Shown here: in pieces, positions 51,995-61,514 of the stretch
How the letters are laid out: each line of letters begins with the position of its first letter
Numbering within the stretch: position 1 is the first letter of the stretch
From: Candidatus Melainabacteria bacterium
Lineage (GTDB): Bacteria > Cyanobacteriota > Vampirovibrionia > Obscuribacterales > Obscuribacteraceae
DNA: 64,000 nt
Direction: 5' to 3'
Assembly (NCBI GenBank): GCA_017307165.1
Contig: JAFKGK010000002.1
Span: 62,001-126,000, forward strand
Program-made: the position numbers and the translations under genes
Notes under the pieces: model-generated
What the model was told of the DNA's origin: nothing
Database searches by the model: none
What the model saw: the letters and a program-made list of their open reading frames with translations, nothing else

Positions 51995-52830
51995 GTGCCT
52001 AGATTGATGGTGGCATTGGCCACTATTGATATTTAAATTGGCTGACAGAGACAATGGAGAGATAGGGCAGATTGTGTAGGCCGCCTTGCGTAGCACCAGC
52101 GGCCGGCAATCTTTCCTATCTCTCTACCGTGACTAATCGATTCTCCATTTGAAAATGAGATGTGCCTCTTGCCTGAGTAATGCGATGAGAGCAGGGAAAG
52201 AAGGGAGAGCAGTTTGGTGCCTAGATTGATGGTGGCATTGGCCACTATTGATATTTAAATTGGCTGACAGAGACAATGGAGAGATAGGGCAGATTGTGTA
52301 GGCCGCCTTGCGCAGCACCAGCGGCCGGCAATCTTTCCTATCTCTCTACCGTCACTAATCGATTCTCCATTTCAAAATGAGATGTGCCTCTTGCCTGAGT
52401 AATGCAATGAGAGCAGGCAAAAAAGGGAGAGCAGTTTGATGCCTAGATTGATGGTGGCATTGGCCACTATTGATATTTAAATTGGCTTACAGAGACAATG
52501 GAGAGATAGGGCAGATTGTGTAGGCCGCCTTGCGCAGCACCAGCGGCCGGCAATCTGTCCTATCTCTCTACCGTCACTAATCCATTCTCCATTTCAAAAT
52601 GATATGTGCCTCTTGCCTGAGTAATGCAATGAGAGCAGGCAAAGAAGGGAGAGCAGTTTGGTGCCAAGATTGATGGTGGCAGTGGCCACTTTTGATTTTT
52701 AAATTGGCTGACAGAGACAATGGAGAGATAGGGCAGATTGTGTAGGCCGCCTTGCGCAGCACCAGCGGCCGGCAATCTGTGCTATCTCTCTACCGTCATT
52801 AATCCATTTGTAATAGACGGATCAGCCACT
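51995..52830 (-). repeat. 222-bp tandem repeat, right array (about 3.8 units)
   Basis: Units start at 51995, 52217, 52439 and 52661, exactly 222 bp apart, and the last breaks off near 52830 with the end sequence that begins the left array. Hairpin arms occur at 52057-52074 with 52107-52124, and at the same places +222, +444 and +666; each pairs at 16 or 17 of 18 positions. The array is the inverse of the one at 33054-33364. Repeated 61-71-aa frames such as the one at 52133-52318 come from the repeat and are not genes. No transposase or terminal duplication was seen. Confidence 0.9.
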
Positions 52831-52853
52831 ATATATCAGGAGTCTTCGATCCC

Positions 52854-54191
52854 CTATTTGGCAGCAGCTTTCTTGCTGTCATCTGGCACCGACGGCATCG
52901 GCTGCCCCGCCACCTTCTCTCCATCGATCAGATCCACAGGCGGATTGACGATGATCTTGTCCCCTGGCTTGACGCCCGATACGATCTCTACTTCGTCACC
53001 AAAATCCCTGCCTATCTGCACTGCTTTAAAACGCGCATTTTCTCCATCTATGATTGCCACAAACTGACCCTGGTCTTTCGTCACCAATGTGGTGCCCGGT
53101 ATCTTGAGCCAGGGCGCCGTGCGTTTGCCGATCATCGTCACCTGCGCGTACATGCCCGGCATAAGCGCCTCGTCCCGATTGTCTATTTGTATTTCCGTCT
53201 GCATGGTACGCGAGTTTGGATCGAGGCCACCAGCCACATTCGTGATGGTGCCTATAAATTTTCTCTCTGGATACTCTGACACTTGCAGCTCTGCAGGAAA
53301 ACCCGTCTTGAGATAGCGAGCAAAGGTCTGAGGCACATTGATGTAGATCCGCAGTCGATCTATCTTTGCCAATTGAAACAGCTCGTGATTGTTTGAGGTC
53401 GAACCCGAGGAGATCAAGTCTCCAGCATCGACCTTCCTGTAGGTGATGACTCCAGAAAATGGAGCGACTACCTGTTGAAATGCCTTTTTGGCCGCCACCT
53501 TGGCCACGTTCGCTTTCTTTGCCACCACCTGCGCTCGGGCTACTTCTACTTGAGCCCGCGAGGCCTCTACTTGCGATTTTGCCGCCTTGACCTCAGCACC
53601 GGATGCGGTGACATTTGCCTGCTCCGCATTGTATGCCCTGATTTTTTCATCCCGGCTCTGCAAGCTCACCGCGCCTCGCTGCGCCAGATTATCCCAGCGC
53701 GCCGCAGTCACATGCGAATAATCCAGATTGGTTTTGGTCCGGCTCAGATCCGCCTCTGCTTTTAGCTCAGTTGCGATAGTCTCCTTGAGGCTCGCCTTGG
53801 CCTGCTCAAATGCAGCCTCCGCCTCGGCCTGATCGGCTTGCGCCTGTTTTAGCTCCTCATCCAGCTCCGGTGTATCTACTGTGGCCAGGAGCTGACCTTC
53901 GTGCACGCGCGCACCGATATCTACCAGTCTCCGTTTGAGGTAGCCATCCACGCGAGCATAGATGGTGGCATATTGGATGGCGCCGATATTGCCGGGGAGA
54001 GTGAGGTTTTCGGTCTGGGGAGCGGCTTGCGCCTCCACATAGTACACATTGGGCACCCCAGACAGAGCTTTTTTGTGAGAGGCGTCAAGTGTCTGCTCGC
54101 GCATCAGGCGCGGTATCAGGCCAGTAGCAAAAAGCGTACCGATGATAGCCAAAAAGACGATGCCAAATAAAACGAGCTTGCCGCCGCGCAT
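52854..54191 (-). CDS. RND periplasmic adaptor (MdtA/HlyD type)
   Basis: A 445-aa membrane-fusion protein with an N-terminal membrane anchor (LVLFGIVFLAIIGTLFATG), a barrel-sandwich domain (YARVDGYLKRRLVDIGARVHEGQLL), a long helical hairpin rich in Ala, Glu and Lys (residues ~115-245), the second lipoyl half (VVAPFSGVITYRKVDAGDL), a beta-barrel (LRIYINVPQTFARYLKTG) and a membrane-proximal domain. It should join the permease encoded 2 bp upstream to an outer-membrane channel, most likely the divergent TolC-like protein. The gene ends 24 bp before the right repeat array. Confidence 0.9.
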   Translation of the reverse strand: MRGGKLVLFGIVFLAIIGTLFATGLIPRLMREQTLDASHKKALSGVPNVYYVEAQAAPQTENLTLPGNIGAIQYATIYARVDGYLKRRLVDIGARVHEGQLLATVDTPELDEELKQAQADQAEAEAAFEQAKASLKETIATELKAEADLSRTKTNLDYSHVTAARWDNLAQRGAVSLQSRDEKIRAYNAEQANVTASGAEVKAAKSQVEASRAQVEVARAQVVAKKANVAKVAAKKAFQQVVAPFSGVITYRKVDAGDLISSGSTSNNHELFQLAKIDRLRIYINVPQTFARYLKTGFPAELQVSEYPERKFIGTITNVAGGLDPNSRTMQTEIQIDNRDEALMPGMYAQVTMIGKRTAPWLKIPGTTLVTKDQGQFVAIIDGENARFKAVQIGRDFGDEVEIVSGVKPGDKIIVNPPVDLIDGEKVAGQPMPSVPDDSKKAAAK

Positions 54192-54193
54192 TG

Positions 54194-57100
54194 CTATTTC
54201 TCCAGTAAGAGCGGGTCGACAGGCTCCTGCTTATCAGGAAACCACGTGCGCAGGACCGCATACATCAGGGGTACAAAAATGAGAGTCGAAAAAGTCGCAA
54301 CAGACAGGCCACCAATGACTGCCTTGCCGATGGGCGCGTTTTGCCCGCTGGAAGTAGCCATGGGGATCATGCCGATGATCATCGCGCAGGCCGTCATGAT
54401 GACCGGTCTAAAGCGCAAGAAACCCGCATTGAGAGCTGCTTGCACTGGGTCATTGACCTTGTGCAGCTCTTCTTTGGCAAAGTTGATGAGCAGGATGGAG
54501 TTGGCCGAGGCCACCCCAACAGTCATCATGGTGCCCATCAGAGCCGGGATGGTAAAGGTGGTCTGAGTGACAAAGAGAGCCCAGAGGATGCCCGAGAGCG
54601 CCCCGGGGATGGCCATCAGGATGATCAATGGATCGAGCCAGGACTGATAATTGACTACCAGCAATAGATAGACCAGCAGTATGGCAAAAAAGAGGCCAAA
54701 GATCAGCGCCTGAAATGCCTGCGTCATGCTCAGCACCTGACCGCGGATGATGATCTGGGCACCCCGCGAAAGATGCTTGCGACTTTCCTTTAGGATCTGC
54801 TCGATATCATCGGACACGCCGCCCAGATCGCGGTCCTGAGTCGCCGCATAGATATTGTAGACAGGCTGCACGTTGAGGTGATTGACCACAGCCGGTGTAT
54901 AGCTGCGCTCTGGCCGCGCGACGTTGCTCAGCAATTGAGTCTTGTCTGCCGATGGGCTCTGATTGTCTTGAGTGGGAGATTGGGGCGTGACAGCAACAGA
55001 GGTGTTATTCATCGACTCGACGGAGGTCACCTCGCGTTGAGGCGTCTGCACTGCTAGGTTGTAGGTGACACCATTGGTGGTATTGGGCCAAAAATTGGGA
55101 AAGACTTGGAAGCTGGAGCTCAGATTGATGAGCATATTGTTTGAGATGTCTTTTTGTGAGATGCCCAGCTGATTGGCGCGTGTCCGATCGACGTTGTAGA
55201 CATATTGCGGCGCATTGACCACCTGGTGCAGGCACACATCGACCGCCCCGCGCACCTTGGCCACCTTGCGGCGGATCTCTTGAGCGATCTTGTAGTTTGC
55301 TGCCTGGTTAAAGCCCATCACCTGGATATCGATAGGGCTCGGCAAACCTGCATTGAGGATCTGCGTCACGATATCGGCCGGCTGAAAATACAGCGTGCAA
55401 TCAGGAAATTGCTCGGCGATTTTGGCCCTGATCTCGCGCATGTAGTCGAGAGTGCTCTTTTCGTGCTCTTCGTTGAGGGTGATCAGGATCTCGCCATCGG
55501 CCTCGCTGATCGTCTGGCTATCCGAAAAAGCATAGTTGACGCCATTTACCGGCATGCCGATATTGTCGGTGATCATCTTGAGGTCAGAGGGTTCGATGAT
55601 CCCGCGGATCGCTCGCTCTATTTTAGAAAAATAGACATTGGTCTCCTCGACCCGCGTACCTGGTGGCGCATTGATGTGGAGGCGCAATTGGCCGGCATCT
55701 ATATAAGGGAAAAAGTCACGACCGATGAAGGGCAGCATGCAAAACGAGCAGGCGTAAAAAATGAGAAAGCCCGCGACTACGCTAGTGCGGCGGGCCAGAG
55801 CCCAGGTGATCACGCCTTTATAAAAATGACGAAAGGCCTCAAAATTGTGCTCGATAAAATTGTGGACGCTGCCAAAAAAGCTTGGCTTGCCGTGACTTTC
55901 TCCACTCTCTTCACGAGCGCGTTTTTCTTCTTGAGCCTTGTGCTCTGCTCCCAGCAAGGTCCGGCACATGAGAGGCACGATCGTCCGCGAGAGACCATAC
56001 GAAGCCATCATGGCAAAGGCCACCGCCATGCCCAGGGGCACAAAGAGCGAACGAGCAGGCTCGGTCAAAAACACGACCGGTACAAAGACAAGGCAGATGG
56101 CGAGAGTGGAGACAAAGGCTGGCTTAGCTACTTCATTGGCCGAGTCGAGTACGCATTGCACCAGTGGCTTGCCCAATTCCACGTGTTTGTGGGTATTTTC
56201 GACTTCTACGGTAGCGTCATCCACCAGCATGCCCACGGCAAGCGCAAGACCGCCTAGAGTCATGGAGTTGATGGTCTGCCCGGTCAGATAGAGTCCGATC
56301 ACCGAGCACATCATTGCTAGAGGTATGGAGGTGATGACGATCAGGGTACTGCGCCACGATCCAAGGATAGCCAGCATAAAGAGGCCTGTGAGACCGGCGG
56401 CGGTGATTGCTTCTTGGCCGACTTCTTCGACGCATTCGCTGACAAACTTGGACTGGTCGGTGAGGATGTCCAGCTTGCAATCAGGGGGCAAGGTCTGCCT
56501 CACGCGAGGGAGGATAAATTTTATCGAGTTGACCACACGCAATGTGGAGGCGGTGCCATTGCGCAGGATATTCATGATGACAGCGCGGCGGCCATCTTTG
56601 TTGACGATATTGAGCTGCGGCTGATAACCGTCGTGCACGTAGGCCAGGTCGCGCACGTAGATTGTGGCATTGTCGATGTGCTTGACCGGCATGTTGTTGA
56701 GCACGTCGATCACCTTGGGCAGGTTGTTGAGCGTGATCACGTATTCGTGACTGCCCATCTTGACGGTGCCAGATGGAGCGATGATGTTTTGCGTATTGAT
56801 GGCATTGAGTACATCCATCGCCGTCAATCCATAGCCCACGAGGGCCTTGGGATTGAGATCCACGCACACCTGCCTGTATTTCCCCCCTGCGGGGAAAGGT
56901 ATGGTGGCACCCTGCACCACTGCAAATTGCATCCGTATAAAGGAGTTGGCGAGGTCAAAAAGCTTGGCCTCGGAGAGACTGGGAGATGATAGTCCCAATT
57001 GCAAGACAGGTACGTCGGTGGCTGACGACTGTGTCACCACCGGCGGGCTCATATTGGGCGGCAGCTGCTTGAGGATGGCATTGCCCACCGAGGTCACCAT

Positions 57101-57421
57101 GCCCACGGCCTGGCCGAGATTGGTATTGGGATGCAAAAAGATCTTGATGATGGCCATGCCGTTGAGCGACATCGACTCCATATGCTCGATGCCGTTTACC
57201 GTAGAGGTAAAGGCACGCTCGGAGACCGTGGTGATGAGCTGCTCCACATTGCGTGGGCTCATGCCCGTATAGGTCCAGACGCAGCTGACGATGGGCTTGT
57301 TGATGACCGGGAAGATGTCAATCGCCATCTGCAGGCCCGAGACAACGCCAAAGATCGCGATGAGAAAAGCCATCACGACCACTGTATGTGGCTGTCTGAG
57401 CGCTAGTTGGACGATCCACAT
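54194..57421 (-). CDS. RND multidrug efflux permease
   Basis: A 1075-aa RND permease with 12 helices and two periplasmic loops. The helix-4 segment ALAVGMLVDDATVEVEN has the two Asp of the proton relay seen in HAE-type drug pumps and lacks the DFG of metal pumps, so organic compounds are the likely substrates. A ~30-residue Ser/Pro/Gln-rich insertion (SVAVTPQSPTQDNQSPSADK) in the second loop is unusual. The gene precedes its adaptor by 2 bp and is divergent from a TolC-like gene across 146 bp that contains a 9-bp inverted repeat. Confidence 0.9.
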   Translation of the reverse strand: MWIVQLALRQPHTVVVMAFLIAIFGVVSGLQMAIDIFPVINKPIVSCVWTYTGMSPRNVEQLITTVSERAFTSTVNGIEHMESMSLNGMAIIKIFLHPNTNLGQAVGMVTSVGNAILKQLPPNMSPPVVTQSSATDVPVLQLGLSSPSLSEAKLFDLANSFIRMQFAVVQGATIPFPAGGKYRQVCVDLNPKALVGYGLTAMDVLNAINTQNIIAPSGTVKMGSHEYVITLNNLPKVIDVLNNMPVKHIDNATIYVRDLAYVHDGYQPQLNIVNKDGRRAVIMNILRNGTASTLRVVNSIKFILPRVRQTLPPDCKLDILTDQSKFVSECVEEVGQEAITAAGLTGLFMLAILGSWRSTLIVITSIPLAMMCSVIGLYLTGQTINSMTLGGLALAVGMLVDDATVEVENTHKHVELGKPLVQCVLDSANEVAKPAFVSTLAICLVFVPVVFLTEPARSLFVPLGMAVAFAMMASYGLSRTIVPLMCRTLLGAEHKAQEEKRAREESGESHGKPSFFGSVHNFIEHNFEAFRHFYKGVITWALARRTSVVAGFLIFYACSFCMLPFIGRDFFPYIDAGQLRLHINAPPGTRVEETNVYFSKIERAIRGIIEPSDLKMITDNIGMPVNGVNYAFSDSQTISEADGEILITLNEEHEKSTLDYMREIRAKIAEQFPDCTLYFQPADIVTQILNAGLPSPIDIQVMGFNQAANYKIAQEIRRKVAKVRGAVDVCLHQVVNAPQYVYNVDRTRANQLGISQKDISNNMLINLSSSFQVFPNFWPNTTNGVTYNLAVQTPQREVTSVESMNNTSVAVTPQSPTQDNQSPSADKTQLLSNVARPERSYTPAVVNHLNVQPVYNIYAATQDRDLGGVSDDIEQILKESRKHLSRGAQIIIRGQVLSMTQAFQALIFGLFFAILLVYLLLVVNYQSWLDPLIILMAIPGALSGILWALFVTQTTFTIPALMGTMMTVGVASANSILLINFAKEELHKVNDPVQAALNAGFLRFRPVIMTACAMIIGMIPMATSSGQNAPIGKAVIGGLSVATFSTLIFVPLMYAVLRTWFPDKQEPVDPLLLEK

Positions 57422-57503
57422 AAGGCACCGGCAAAAGGATCTTACAGATCGCTAATTATAAAATTTAGCGCTGCTCGCAAAGGTAAATACTTTATCATTG
57501 CAA

Positions 57504-57547
57504 AAATGCCTCAAAATACTCAAAGCTCATTATTATTAGAGGCATTT
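57504..57547. promoter_or_regulatory. 9-bp inverted repeat in the RND/TolC divergent promoter
   Basis: AAATGCCTC at 57504-57512 and GAGGCATTT at 57539-57547 are perfect inverted copies, 26 bases apart, in an A/T-rich spacer. They lie 20 bases before the TolC-like start and 83 bases from the RND permease start. This may be a two-site operator controlling both sides, or a leader hairpin. No regulator gene is adjacent. Confidence 0.4.
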
Positions 57548-57567
57548 GAGCACGCGTGAAAAAATAA

Positions 57568-59337
57568 GTGTCGCCGCATATCCGAACAAGACTCAGCTCT
57601 CTATCGCTCCTCCCTCTGGCCTTTTTACTGGGTGCGAGCGCTGCTGGTGCACAGGATCAAAAAGACTTTGATGCCAATCTCAAGTTGACTCCTGCCTCGC
57701 GTTATCTGCCCACCATGGACAATACCGCGCGAGAGGAGCTGCCCAAGCTGCGCGGCGTAAGCCTGGACAACCAAAAATCTCGGCGATCCATCGAGGATCT
57801 CACTGAGGAAGCCACGGGCACCCCCGGCAGTATCTTTGTCTCGCCAGATGATGTCTATGTCAAACCACCTGTGCTCAAGTCCTTGATCACACTAAACGAA
57901 AACCAGTCGCCCTTTGCACTGGATGCGACAAGCGAGTTGCCTGTCACATTGCGTGATGTCATGCGCACTACCCTCGAGCAAAATCTGCCCATCAAGATCA
58001 CTCAATCTGTCGAGTATCAAAGTAAGTACAAGTATTACCAGGCACTCTCCAATTTTCTCCCGACCATCACCAACGCTCTGGGCTTTCAGGGGCTAAACGG
58101 CTCGTATGCCAGTCCCGCGGGCGCTGCTATCGGTATCCGCAATCCTTATTTCACCAGTGCCTCAGGCTTTAACCAATATCTATTTAAAGGCGGTCAGATC
58201 CTTTTTGGTGCCACCCAGGCCAAGCATGCATACAATGCAGCGCGCTATTATCAGGTCGGCTCCACATACGATGCCTTGCTCGATGCCGGCGAGCGCTATT
58301 ACGAGCTCGTGCTCAATGACGTCCTGCTGCAGATCAGAGTCAAGTCGGTGGAGGTCTCAAAGGCACTCTTGCTGGTCAACCAAGATCTTTTTGACAATGG
58401 CGCCAATACTCAACTCGATGTGTTGCAGGCCAAGTACCAGCTCTCGAGCGATCGACAAAATCTGATCAAGCAACAGGTCGAACGGCGCAAATCAGCAGTC
58501 AAACTCGGTACCGTGATGAATATGGATCAGGGTATCGATCTGACAATCTCTGATCGCCTGGTCAACAAGCGCAGGCTCGTAGACAAGGCTCTCAGCCCGG
58601 CCGATCTACTCAAGATAGCTATCGACTCGCGGCCCGAGCTCAAACGCTACGAAGAACTGCGCAAGGCCGCGCGTGACTCGGTCAAGGTGGTGCGAGGCAG
58701 TCTATTGCCGTCCGTAGCCGCGCAGGGCGCTATTATCGGTAGCGGCTCTCATGCCGTCAACGTGAGCAATTTTAGTAACAGCAATCAGCAGACACCGGTC
58801 AATAGCGCGGGCACCGGTACTGGTATCGGCGTTGTCACCAGTGCCACCGGCCTGCCCCTCGCCACTACCAATAGTACCAACCAGGTGGCTCATTGGACGA
58901 CTCGTGCTTTGTTTAGTATCGGAGTGGCCGTCGAATGGGAGCTCGGCGGCATGGGCACCACGCAGATAGCACAGATCAAAACGGCCAAGTGGGTCGCCAG
59001 GCAGGCGCAACTCGAGTTTAATGATGCGCTCAGGCGTGTGATAAAAGATGTGCGCGATGCTTATCTCAATAGTCTCAGCGCCGAAAACCTCATCATCGAA
59101 ACCACAGATGCAGTCAAGTATTCTGAAGAAGGCCTCAGGCTAGCCGAGACTCGGTTTAAAGAGGGCGTTGGCACATATATCGATGTGCTCAATGCTCAAA
59201 AGAGCTATACAGACTCTTTGATAAACAAGGCTCAAGCCATCGTCGATTTTAATCGCAACCAGATCAGGCTCTTGCATGCGATGGGCTGCTTGAGCGTGGA
59301 TACGGCGACTGCGGCCAGGCCTTTGAGCCGCCGTTGA
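57568..59337 (+). CDS. TolC-like outer-membrane efflux protein
   Basis: A 589-aa outer-membrane channel protein. It has a signal peptide (SLSLLPLAFLLGASAAGA) and an N-terminal extension of about 100 aa before the first OEP repeat (PVTLRDVMRTTLEQNLPIKI). Paired long helices and strands follow: YQALSNFLPTITNALGFQG, GERYYELVLNDVLLQIRVKS, QLDVLQAKYQLSSDRQNL and, in the second half, EEGLRLAETRFKEGVGTYID with LNAQKSYTDSLINKAQA. Such proteins trimerise into the exit duct of RND pumps. The start is GTG 57568 without a strong ribosome binding site. The pump divergently encoded is the likely partner. Confidence 0.85.
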   Translation: MSPHIRTRLSSLSLLPLAFLLGASAAGAQDQKDFDANLKLTPASRYLPTMDNTAREELPKLRGVSLDNQKSRRSIEDLTEEATGTPGSIFVSPDDVYVKPPVLKSLITLNENQSPFALDATSELPVTLRDVMRTTLEQNLPIKITQSVEYQSKYKYYQALSNFLPTITNALGFQGLNGSYASPAGAAIGIRNPYFTSASGFNQYLFKGGQILFGATQAKHAYNAARYYQVGSTYDALLDAGERYYELVLNDVLLQIRVKSVEVSKALLLVNQDLFDNGANTQLDVLQAKYQLSSDRQNLIKQQVERRKSAVKLGTVMNMDQGIDLTISDRLVNKRRLVDKALSPADLLKIAIDSRPELKRYEELRKAARDSVKVVRGSLLPSVAAQGAIIGSGSHAVNVSNFSNSNQQTPVNSAGTGTGIGVVTSATGLPLATTNSTNQVAHWTTRALFSIGVAVEWELGGMGTTQIAQIKTAKWVARQAQLEFNDALRRVIKDVRDAYLNSLSAENLIIETTDAVKYSEEGLRLAETRFKEGVGTYIDVLNAQKSYTDSLINKAQAIVDFNRNQIRLLHAMGCLSVDTATAARPLSRR

Positions 59338-59350
59338 TTTTTGTATTTAC

Positions 59351-59749
59351 CTATCTAAAATGATTGACTGCCTCCAGGTAGACAAAGGCAAATGTAATAC
59401 CCATGAGAAATGTCGCCATGATGATGTGCCACACGAGCACTGCCTGGCGCTCGGTCAAACCGCGCATGACACCTATGCGCGCCAAAATGTAATAGAGCAA
59501 GGCTGCCAGCGCGAGAGTCGAAACCGCCATGCGCGCCCATCCGGCTGATAATACTGCAATAAGTAACCCGACCGAGGTCAATGGCACGAGCAGGATGGAC
59601 CAGTAGTCCTCTTTACGGATCTGCCCACCATGGCTGTTTACCGATGAGCTCACATGCTTGGCCGTGGCGGCAAGATTGTCGACAAAGCCCAGCCTCTGCG
59701 CTTTTGAGTCAGACTGAGGCATGCTGGCTTCGGGGTTTTCTTGCGACAT
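59351..59749 (-). CDS. small membrane protein, end of housekeeping operon
   Basis: A 132-aa protein with a polar, Ser/Gln-rich N-terminal half (about 50 residues) and three helices: YWSILLVPLTSVGLLIAVLS, WARMAVSTLALAALLYYILA and LVWHIIMATFLMGITFAFVY. GGAG six bases before ATG 59749 fixes the start. It lies 51 bp after endonuclease III on the same strand and converges on the TolC-like gene across 13 bp. No family recognised. Confidence 0.6.
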   Translation of the reverse strand: MSQENPEASMPQSDSKAQRLGFVDNLAATAKHVSSSVNSHGGQIRKEDYWSILLVPLTSVGLLIAVLSAGWARMAVSTLALAALLYYILARIGVMRGLTERQAVLVWHIIMATFLMGITFAFVYLEAVNHFR

Positions 59750-59800
59750 GTTGATCTCCAAATGGCTGACATGGTTTTACCCAGGTCGGTCATTTATATA

Positions 59801-60466
59801 TCAGGCCTCTAAAAAGGCTGAAGGACATAGATCGTTGACCGGGCAGGCATTGCAGTCGGGCTTACGCGCATAGCAGCATCGGCGGCCATGCCAGATGATG
59901 GTAATAGAGTATTGAGTCCAATCTTGCTCGGGAAACAATTTTTGCAGCTCCAGCTCGATCTTGTATGGATCGGTCTCCTGGCTAAATCCCAGGCGTTTGC
60001 ACAGTCGCTGCACATGCGTGTCGACGGTCCAGCCGGGCTCTCCATGAGCGACACCCAGCACCACATTGGCAGTCTTGCGGCCGACGCCGGGCAGCTCCAC
60101 GAGCTCCTCAAGGGTGGTGGGTACTTCGCCACCGTATTTGGTGACGAGCGCCTGGGCGCAGTTTTGGATATTGGTGGCTTTGGCATTAAAATAGCCTGTT
60201 GGTCTAACGATCTCTTTTATATGCTCGAGATCAGCCTCAGCCAGAGATTTGGCCGTCGGATATTTGGCGTAGAGCTTTGAGGTGACCTTGTTGACTTGCT
60301 GATCTGTGCATTGCGCCGACAGTATGACAGCTGTGAGCAATTGCCAGGTCGAGTCAAAGGTCAACTCGCAGTCGGCGTCCGGATAGCGCTCGCAGAGCGC
60401 ATCCATGATCTTTTTAGCCGTCTTTTTATCAACATGAGGTTTTTTAGCAGCTTTTTTAGCAGTCAT
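59801..60466 (-). CDS. nth: endonuclease III
   Basis: A 221-aa DNA glycosylase/AP lyase of base-excision repair that removes oxidised pyrimidines. Visible features: LLTAVILSAQCTDQQVN, the helix-hairpin-helix LPGVGRKTANVVL with the catalytic Lys, the conserved Asp in TVDTHVQRLCKRLG, and the four cysteines C-x6-C-x2-C-x5-C (CYARKPDCNACPVNDLC) that hold the 4Fe-4S cluster. A Lys-rich N-terminal extension (TAKKAAKKPHVDKKTAKK) precedes the domain. ATG 60466 overlaps the end of ispE by 11 bp; the longer frame runs into ispE. Confidence 0.95.
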   Translation of the reverse strand: MTAKKAAKKPHVDKKTAKKIMDALCERYPDADCELTFDSTWQLLTAVILSAQCTDQQVNKVTSKLYAKYPTAKSLAEADLEHIKEIVRPTGYFNAKATNIQNCAQALVTKYGGEVPTTLEELVELPGVGRKTANVVLGVAHGEPGWTVDTHVQRLCKRLGFSQETDPYKIELELQKLFPEQDWTQYSITIIWHGRRCCYARKPDCNACPVNDLCPSAFLEA

Positions 60467-61493
60467 CTTGCTTGAGCTCATTTTTGATTGCATTGACAAA
60501 GGCACCAGATTCGATGATCTCGACGGCAAAGAGATCGAGAGGATCAAATTTGTTGACGCAAGCATGGCAATCGATACGTTGTTTTTCTTTATAGGCCTCG
60601 ATCATCTCATGGGCAGCTTGCAGCGAGTCGACGATAGCGTACATAGTCGGACCCGAGCCGGTCATATTGACCGCTCTAGCACCGAGTGCCACAAAGTCCG
60701 CCCGGATGTCCTTGAGCTCCTGATACTCAGGAAAGATGACCTGCTCAAAATCGTTGCCAAAGGCCTTGATGGCTTCTTCCCACCGACCTTCAAGCAAGAG
60801 ATCCGCTGCATACAGAGTGGCATCATCGGTGAGGCCCTTGTCTCTGGTTTTTTCACTCAGGCCGATCTTGTCTGCTGCGGCATCATAAGCCTTGAATGCC
60901 CAGGGAGTAGATATGGCCAGGTGCCTGGGTTTTGCTATTATCAGAGCCGGAAATCTTGGGGCTTCGGTAGTCAGCGGCAAGCTCTCGAGGACGTCACCAC
61001 GGCTTGAGCCGATCTTGAGGCCGCCGGAGAGGCTAAAAGGCATATCAGCGCCGAGCTTTGCAGCCAGCGCCAGGAGCTCATCTTCGTCGAGAGAGTTTGT
61101 TGCAAAATCATTCATCGCTCTCAGGGCCGCGGCACCATCGGCGGAGCCTCCGGCCAGACCAGCCTGCATGGGGATGCGTTTGGTGACCATGACCTCTATT
61201 TTTAATGGCTTTTTATGCGGATTGTGTGAAAGATAGAGGCGAATGGCGCGTGCGATCAGATTGTCGGTGCCAAGGGGAAAATCTTTGGCAAAGCTCTCAT
61301 GCGAATCTGGAGATAGAGAGATTACTATCTCCGGCTCGCGTGCCTCGGTAATAGTAAAAACCAGCTCGTCAAAGAGTGAAATCGCGCACAACAATGTACG
61401 CACCTCGTGATAGCCGTCCTCGCGTGTGCCGAGTATCTCAAAGGTCAGATTGACCTTGGCGGGGCTGGAGACTTTCATCGTGGTGCCTGTCAT
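60456..61493 (-). CDS. ispE: 4-diphosphocytidyl-2-C-methyl-D-erythritol kinase
   Basis: A 345-aa GHMP kinase of the MEP isoprenoid pathway; it phosphorylates the 2-OH of CDP-methylerythritol. Motif 1 is SPAKVNLTFEILGTREDGYH, the ATP-binding motif is MQAGLAGGSADGAAAL and motif 3 is NMTGSGPTMYAIVDS. The protein is about 50 residues longer than E. coli IspE, mainly through a C-terminal tail after the last motif that includes HACVNKFDPLD. GGAG nine bases before ATG 61493 supports the start. It lies between rsmA (21 bp upstream) and nth. Confidence 0.93.
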   Translation of the reverse strand: MTGTTMKVSSPAKVNLTFEILGTREDGYHEVRTLLCAISLFDELVFTITEAREPEIVISLSPDSHESFAKDFPLGTDNLIARAIRLYLSHNPHKKPLKIEVMVTKRIPMQAGLAGGSADGAAALRAMNDFATNSLDEDELLALAAKLGADMPFSLSGGLKIGSSRGDVLESLPLTTEAPRFPALIIAKPRHLAISTPWAFKAYDAAADKIGLSEKTRDKGLTDDATLYAADLLLEGRWEEAIKAFGNDFEQVIFPEYQELKDIRADFVALGARAVNMTGSGPTMYAIVDSLQAAHEMIEAYKEKQRIDCHACVNKFDPLDLFAVEIIESGAFVNAIKNELKQDDC

Positions 61494-61514
61494 ACAAATT
61501 GACTCCCTGATGTC

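Noticed and set aside
52133-52318. Repeated 61-71-aa open frames in the 222-bp arrays, seen also at 33123-33308 and 52577-52762
   Set aside because: They recur because the DNA repeats; their start and length vary between copies, they run across the hairpin arms and no ribosome binding site is kept.
51995-52830. CRISPR array
   Set aside because: The repeat unit is 222 bp with no unique spacers between identical short repeats, and there are no cas genes in the window.
55205-56257. 350-aa open frame on the plus strand
   Set aside because: Lies entirely antisense to the RND permease, which has complete family motifs; His/Asp-rich composition is typical of a shadow frame.
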